Under the pieces are notes generated by a model. It ran no database searches and was not told where the DNA came from. It saw only the letters and a list, made by a program, of their open reading frames with translations. A stretch of DNA of 64,000 nt, taken from positions 1 through 64,000 of the forward strand of contig JANQXM010000033.1 in assembly GCA_030729385.1 (NCBI GenBank), read 5' to 3'. This document shows, in pieces, positions 60,916 through 64,000 of this stretch. The DNA comes from Opitutales bacterium. GTDB taxonomy: Bacteria > Verrucomicrobiota > Verrucomicrobiia > Opitutales > Coraliomargaritaceae. The position numbers were made by a program, and so were the translations under genes. The number at the start of each line of letters is the position of its first letter. Positions within the stretch are counted from its first letter, which is position 1.

Positions 60916-60919
<4 letters not shown>
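60548..60919 (-). CDS. rplS: 50S ribosomal protein L19
   Basis: The 123-residue protein has the L19 core VHLKVKEGDKTRIQIFAGIV followed by IARKGGSLQETFTVRRIASG and VFPVHSPTIEKVEI. L19 lies at the 30S-50S interface. The ATG at 60919 overlaps the trmD stop by 4 bp; an in-frame ATG at 60991 would add 24 residues inside trmD and is unlikely. Confidence 0.95.
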
Positions 60920-61605
<686 letters not shown>

Positions 61606-61645
61606 AAGAGCAATCGGTCGAGTTCCCGAAATCGGGAAAAATGAT

Positions 61646-61945
61646 TTACGCTTCGGCTTCAGCTGCTGCTGGAGCTTCTGCTTCAACTGCTGCTGGAGCA
61701 TCACGACGTGCCTTACGGATAAGACTAGCAGCTGTGTCAGTTGGCTTTGCACCTACAGACTTCCAGTAATCAACGCGATCAAGCTTGATCTTCACTTCGT
61801 CCTCAGAGCGTTTAGCTTGAGGCTCGTAAGTGCCAAGCACTTCAACAAAACGGCCATCGCGACGAGCGAGTGCTTCAGTGACTACCATGCGGTAAAAAGG
61901 ACGGTGGCTTGCGCCATGACGTTGGAGACGGATTTTAAGTGCCAT
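61646..61945 (-). CDS. rpsP: 30S ribosomal protein S16
   Basis: The 99-residue protein starts MALKIRLQRHGASHRPFYRM, the S16 signature, and has the GTYEPQAK and DRVDYWKSVGAKPTDTA segments. The last 20 residues are an Ala/Glu tail (VEAEAPAAAEAEA) found in several phyla. It is the first gene of the operon. Confidence 0.96.
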   Translation of the reverse strand: MALKIRLQRHGASHRPFYRMVVTEALARRDGRFVEVLGTYEPQAKRSEDEVKIKLDRVDYWKSVGAKPTDTAASLIRKARRDAPAAVEAEAPAAAEAEA

Positions 61946-62048
61946 AATGAAAAGTTTCTATAGATGTCAGGGCCTAGGGCCGGATTTTGGAAAAGGGAGG
62001 AAAAAAGGGACTCTTCACCCGACTGTCAAGCGCGGAGAAGCAGAATTT

Positions 62049-62279
62049 CTAATCCGGTCGCACCACATCGGGTGAATCTGTCCAAGGTAGTGGAAACGCG
62101 CTTTTCTGCCAATCTTTGCGTTCGTCGCCGATTTTAGCGAATTCGTCCTCTTCTCCTTCGATCAAAACGCCCGAGAATTTATAACGATTCTCCTCCCCCG
62201 TCATTCGCACAAAGCGTTTACCACTATAAGAAACCAGTGTGCGCGGGGTCGCATAATCAATCTGACGAATTTTGGACAT
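62049..62279 (-). CDS. Hypothetical protein
   Basis: A 76-residue soluble protein of unknown function: MSKIRQIDYATPRTLVSYSG, then KRFVRMTGEENRYKFSGVLI and an acidic stretch. The start is the ATG at 62279; 20 more open codons upstream fall in a purine-rich repeat and are probably not translated. It follows rpsP by about 100 bp on the same strand, though in reading order it comes first. Confidence 0.6.
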   Translation of the reverse strand: MSKIRQIDYATPRTLVSYSGKRFVRMTGEENRYKFSGVLIEGEEDEFAKIGDERKDWQKSAFPLPWTDSPDVVRPD

Positions 62280-62283
62280 GGGA

Positions 62284-62404
62284 AAGAAGTTAGAAGGAAG
62301 AAAGAAGAAGTTAGAAGTTAATACAGCCATCGCATCCACAAATCTGACTTTTAATCACAACCCGCTCCTTCTTCCAAATTCTACCCCCTTTCTTCTAACT
62401 CCTG
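62284..62404. repeat. Purine-rich inverted repeat (family E)
   Basis: AAGAAGTTAGAAGGAAGAAA type sequence near 62284-62320 is matched on the opposite strand near 62365-62404 (CTTCTAACTCC). The clearest shared unit is AGTTAGAAG. It fills the space between a small hypothetical gene and the ferredoxin. Confidence 0.6.
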
Positions 62405-62467
62405 AAAAACGCGAGTTTTGCACAATCAGTTTGCATTCCTCAATTTCGGCAATTGCCTCTGTATTAT

Positions 62468-62728
62468 ATGGCAAAAATCATTTTTCAAAAATCCGGCACC
62501 TCCTTCGAATGGACAGGCGGCGAAGAAAGCATCCTAGAACTCGCTGAGGCCAACGACCTCGATCTCGACTACGGATGCCGTATGGGCAACTGCACGGCTT
62601 GCCAACAAAAGGTCACTTCTGGCGAAGTCGAATACCCGAACGGTCACACTGGCGAGCCGGACGAAGGCCACGCCCTACTCTGCTGCTGCCAACCAAAGGG
62701 CGACGCCGATGTGACGATCGACGCTTAA
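62468..62728 (+). CDS. 2Fe-2S ferredoxin
   Basis: The 86-residue protein has the plant-type cluster motif C-x4-C-x2-C in [12 protein letters not shown], with a downstream CCC near LLCCCQPKG supplying the fourth ligand. The surrounding YGCRMGNC and SGEVEYPNG sequence is typical. It is a small soluble electron carrier; the partner is not evident. The ATG at 62468 is preferred ([10 protein letters not shown]); one five codons upstream is also open. It overlaps the end of the YmdB-type gene by 4 bp. Confidence 0.88.
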   Translation: MAKIIFQKSGTSFEWTGGEESILELAEANDLDLDYGCRMGNCTACQQKVTSGEVEYPNGHTGEPDEGHALLCCCQPKGDADVTIDA

Positions 62729-63513
62729 GCGTCTTTCGCGACTTCGATCCGCTCAAAGCTGAGCGCCAATCCAGTCGCCGGATCGACATCGATCAAACAA
62801 CCGCAAATACGCACATCACCTTCCGCCACAGGGAAGCGACGTTTCATGCCATCTAGAAAACTAGCGATCACTTGGCTGCTATCCCGCCCAAGCACACCTT
62901 CATAAGGTCCGCACATGCCGGCATCACTCAAATAAGCCGTGCCATTCGGCAGCACGCGACCATCCGCTGTCGGCACGTGCGTATGCGTGCCCACCACTGC
63001 GGCAGCACGCCCATCCAAATGCCAACCTAATGCAATCTTCTCAGAAGTTGCTTCCATATGTGACTCCACAAAAACCGCGTCACATTGATCGGCTAACTCG
63101 GCGAGCTTCGCATCCGCCATTTGAAACGGGCAGCTCGATTTTAAAGTCAGATAGTTACGCCCCAACACTGTGAACACGCCGACGCGAAAACCGCCTTTCT
63201 CGATCACTACATGTGTGCGCCCGGGATTTTGCTTCGGCAAATTCGCGGGACGACAAACCGTATCCAGTTCATCGATCTCGTTTTCAAAATTCTTTTGATC
63301 CCAAACGTGGTCGCCTAATGTAATCGCATCCACACCTGCAGCCGTCAGCTCTTCGGCAATCTTTTTAGTGATGCCCGCGCCACCCGCTGAGTTCTCCGCA
63401 TTCGCAATCACAAAGTCCGCTCCAGTTTCTTCACACAGCGAAGCCAAGCGCTCTTTTACAAAAGCACGGCCCGGTCGTCCAACGATGTCTCCAAGAAATA
63501 AAATCTTCGGCAT
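62725..63513 (-). CDS. YmdB-type metallophosphoesterase
   Basis: The 262-residue protein belongs to the TIGR00282/YmdB group, whose Bacillus member hydrolyses 2',3'-cyclic AMP. Metal motifs are [39 protein letters not shown] and [12 protein letters not shown]. The ATG at 63513 ([13 protein letters not shown]) matches the family start; an ATG 12 codons upstream is not used. The substrate in this organism is inferred from the family only. Confidence 0.87.
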   Translation of the reverse strand: MPKILFLGDIVGRPGRAFVKERLASLCEETGADFVIANAENSAGGAGITKKIAEELTAAGVDAITLGDHVWDQKNFENEIDELDTVCRPANLPKQNPGRTHVVIEKGGFRVGVFTVLGRNYLTLKSSCPFQMADAKLAELADQCDAVFVESHMEATSEKIALGWHLDGRAAAVVGTHTHVPTADGRVLPNGTAYLSDAGMCGPYEGVLGRDSSQVIASFLDGMKRRFPVAEGDVRICGCLIDVDPATGLALSFERIEVAKDA

Positions 63514-63659
63514 ACCCACAAAGCTGAAAGCATCTGCCGCGCCCCGCAAGCCAGATTACCCACACCCCACTCCACAACCAACTCCGCCACTCAAAGATCC
63601 GCCCACGTTGCCACTATTCCAAAAATTATTCTGCCTAAAAATCACTCCACCTTCAAAAA

Positions 63660-64000
63660 TCACATCTCCACTCGCTTCTCGCGCATCGCCTCCGCCACCA
63701 ATTTGGCATTCATTACATTGCTCTTGAAAGCCACGTCCAACAAATCGCCGAGCACAGGAATCGCACCGATCAACCAGTCGATCAATACATTGAGAAGCAT
63801 CCGAGCTAGGACCTTGTAACCCACCTTCAAGCGAATTGCTTCATACAGCAAATAGCACTGGGGCAACACGGTCAGCGTATCGCCCGCCACCGGAATCAAT
63901 CCAATGATGGCATCCCAGCCAAACTTGATCGTCGTGCCTGGGATCGTGAACTTCGAATCCAACAACTCCGCAAGTTTCTCAATCCGCTGTATGCGCGGGG
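63660..64000 (-). CDS. DUF4112 family protein, 5' end outside the window
   Basis: The visible 113 residues run PRIQRIEKLAELLDSKFTIP, then FGWDAIIGLIPVAGDTLTVL, a membrane-associated glycine/proline pattern typical of DUF4112, and IGAIPVLGDLLDVAFKSN. The frame is open up to base 63998, so the gene is cut by the window edge and its start is not visible. Function is unknown. The apparent TTG start at 63965 is internal. Confidence 0.82.
   Translation of the reverse strand, partial: PRIQRIEKLAELLDSKFTIPGTTIKFGWDAIIGLIPVAGDTLTVLPQCYLLYEAIRLKVGYKVLARMLLNVLIDWLIGAIPVLGDLLDVAFKSNVMNAKLVAEAMREKRVEM

Overview
The window looks like chromosomal DNA of a bacterium of the phylum Verrucomicrobiota, probably class Opitutia near the Puniceicoccales (Coraliomargarita/Lentimonas type). 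This is inferred, not proven. The signs are a double-length UvrA with four ABC cassettes (a layout also known in Chlamydiae, another PVC phylum), a LexA with an unusual promoter-overlapping palindrome, many verrucomicrobial-type hypothetical proteins, and many short palindromic repeats between and even inside genes. No phage, plasmid, rRNA operon or CRISPR array is visible.

Layout. 1-2.1 kb: a broken HtrA-type protease and metG, with lexA divergent from metG. 3.3-4.6 kb: a VOC protein, ispF and ndk. 4.6-11.7 kb: a long minus-strand run of envelope genes, pgsA-pgpA (phosphatidylglycerol synthesis), a DinB-like protein, an NRDE protein, a three-domain fusion (hydrolase, DedA, ATP-grasp) and lolC-lolD (lipoprotein release). 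11.8-14.9 kb: plus-strand MBL hydrolase, a ribonuclease D-like exonuclease and a TonB-like anchored VWA-like protein. 15-21 kb: glgP, an ATP-grasp-like protein, prfB with its programmed frameshift, and ribE. 21.1-21.7 kb: tRNA-Met and tRNA-Cys, each followed by a terminator, plus a tRNA-like relic. 22-31.3 kb: FAD monooxygenase, pseudouridine synthase, fatty acid desaturase, secreted C39-like peptidase, a spermidine-synthase-like protein, a MalY/PatB aminotransferase, an S4 protein and glutamate dehydrogenase.

31.3-36 kb is accessory in character: two small nuclease-like GxxExxY genes, each enclosed by its own pair of inverted repeats, sit on either side of an isolated OppD-type ATPase; gpsA and panB follow. 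36-39.5 kb: response regulator, O-antigen ligase-like TPR membrane protein and a remnant of a tyrosine kinase tail, which suggests a surface-polysaccharide locus. 39.5-49 kb is a repair-flavoured stretch: recD2, the giant uvrA, an AlkZ-related candidate and yceH. 49-51 kb: a 16-repeat helical protein. 51-58.4 kb: a PQQ-propeller lipoprotein and a sugar/acid catabolic cluster (amidohydrolase, DHDPS-family aldolase, sodium symporter, divergent IclR regulator), then a secreted hydrolase. 58.5-64 kb: RsmB-type methyltransferase, an interrupted GYF-domain gene, the rpsP-trmD-rplS operon without rimM, a ferredoxin, a YmdB-type phosphoesterase and the start of a DUF4112 gene cut by the window end.

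The most unusual observations are (1) the two GxxExxY cassettes with private inverted repeats, (2) uvrA carrying at least seven in-frame segments of repeat-like DNA, some read in different frames from their relatives, and (3) the hydrolase-DedA-ATP-grasp fusion.
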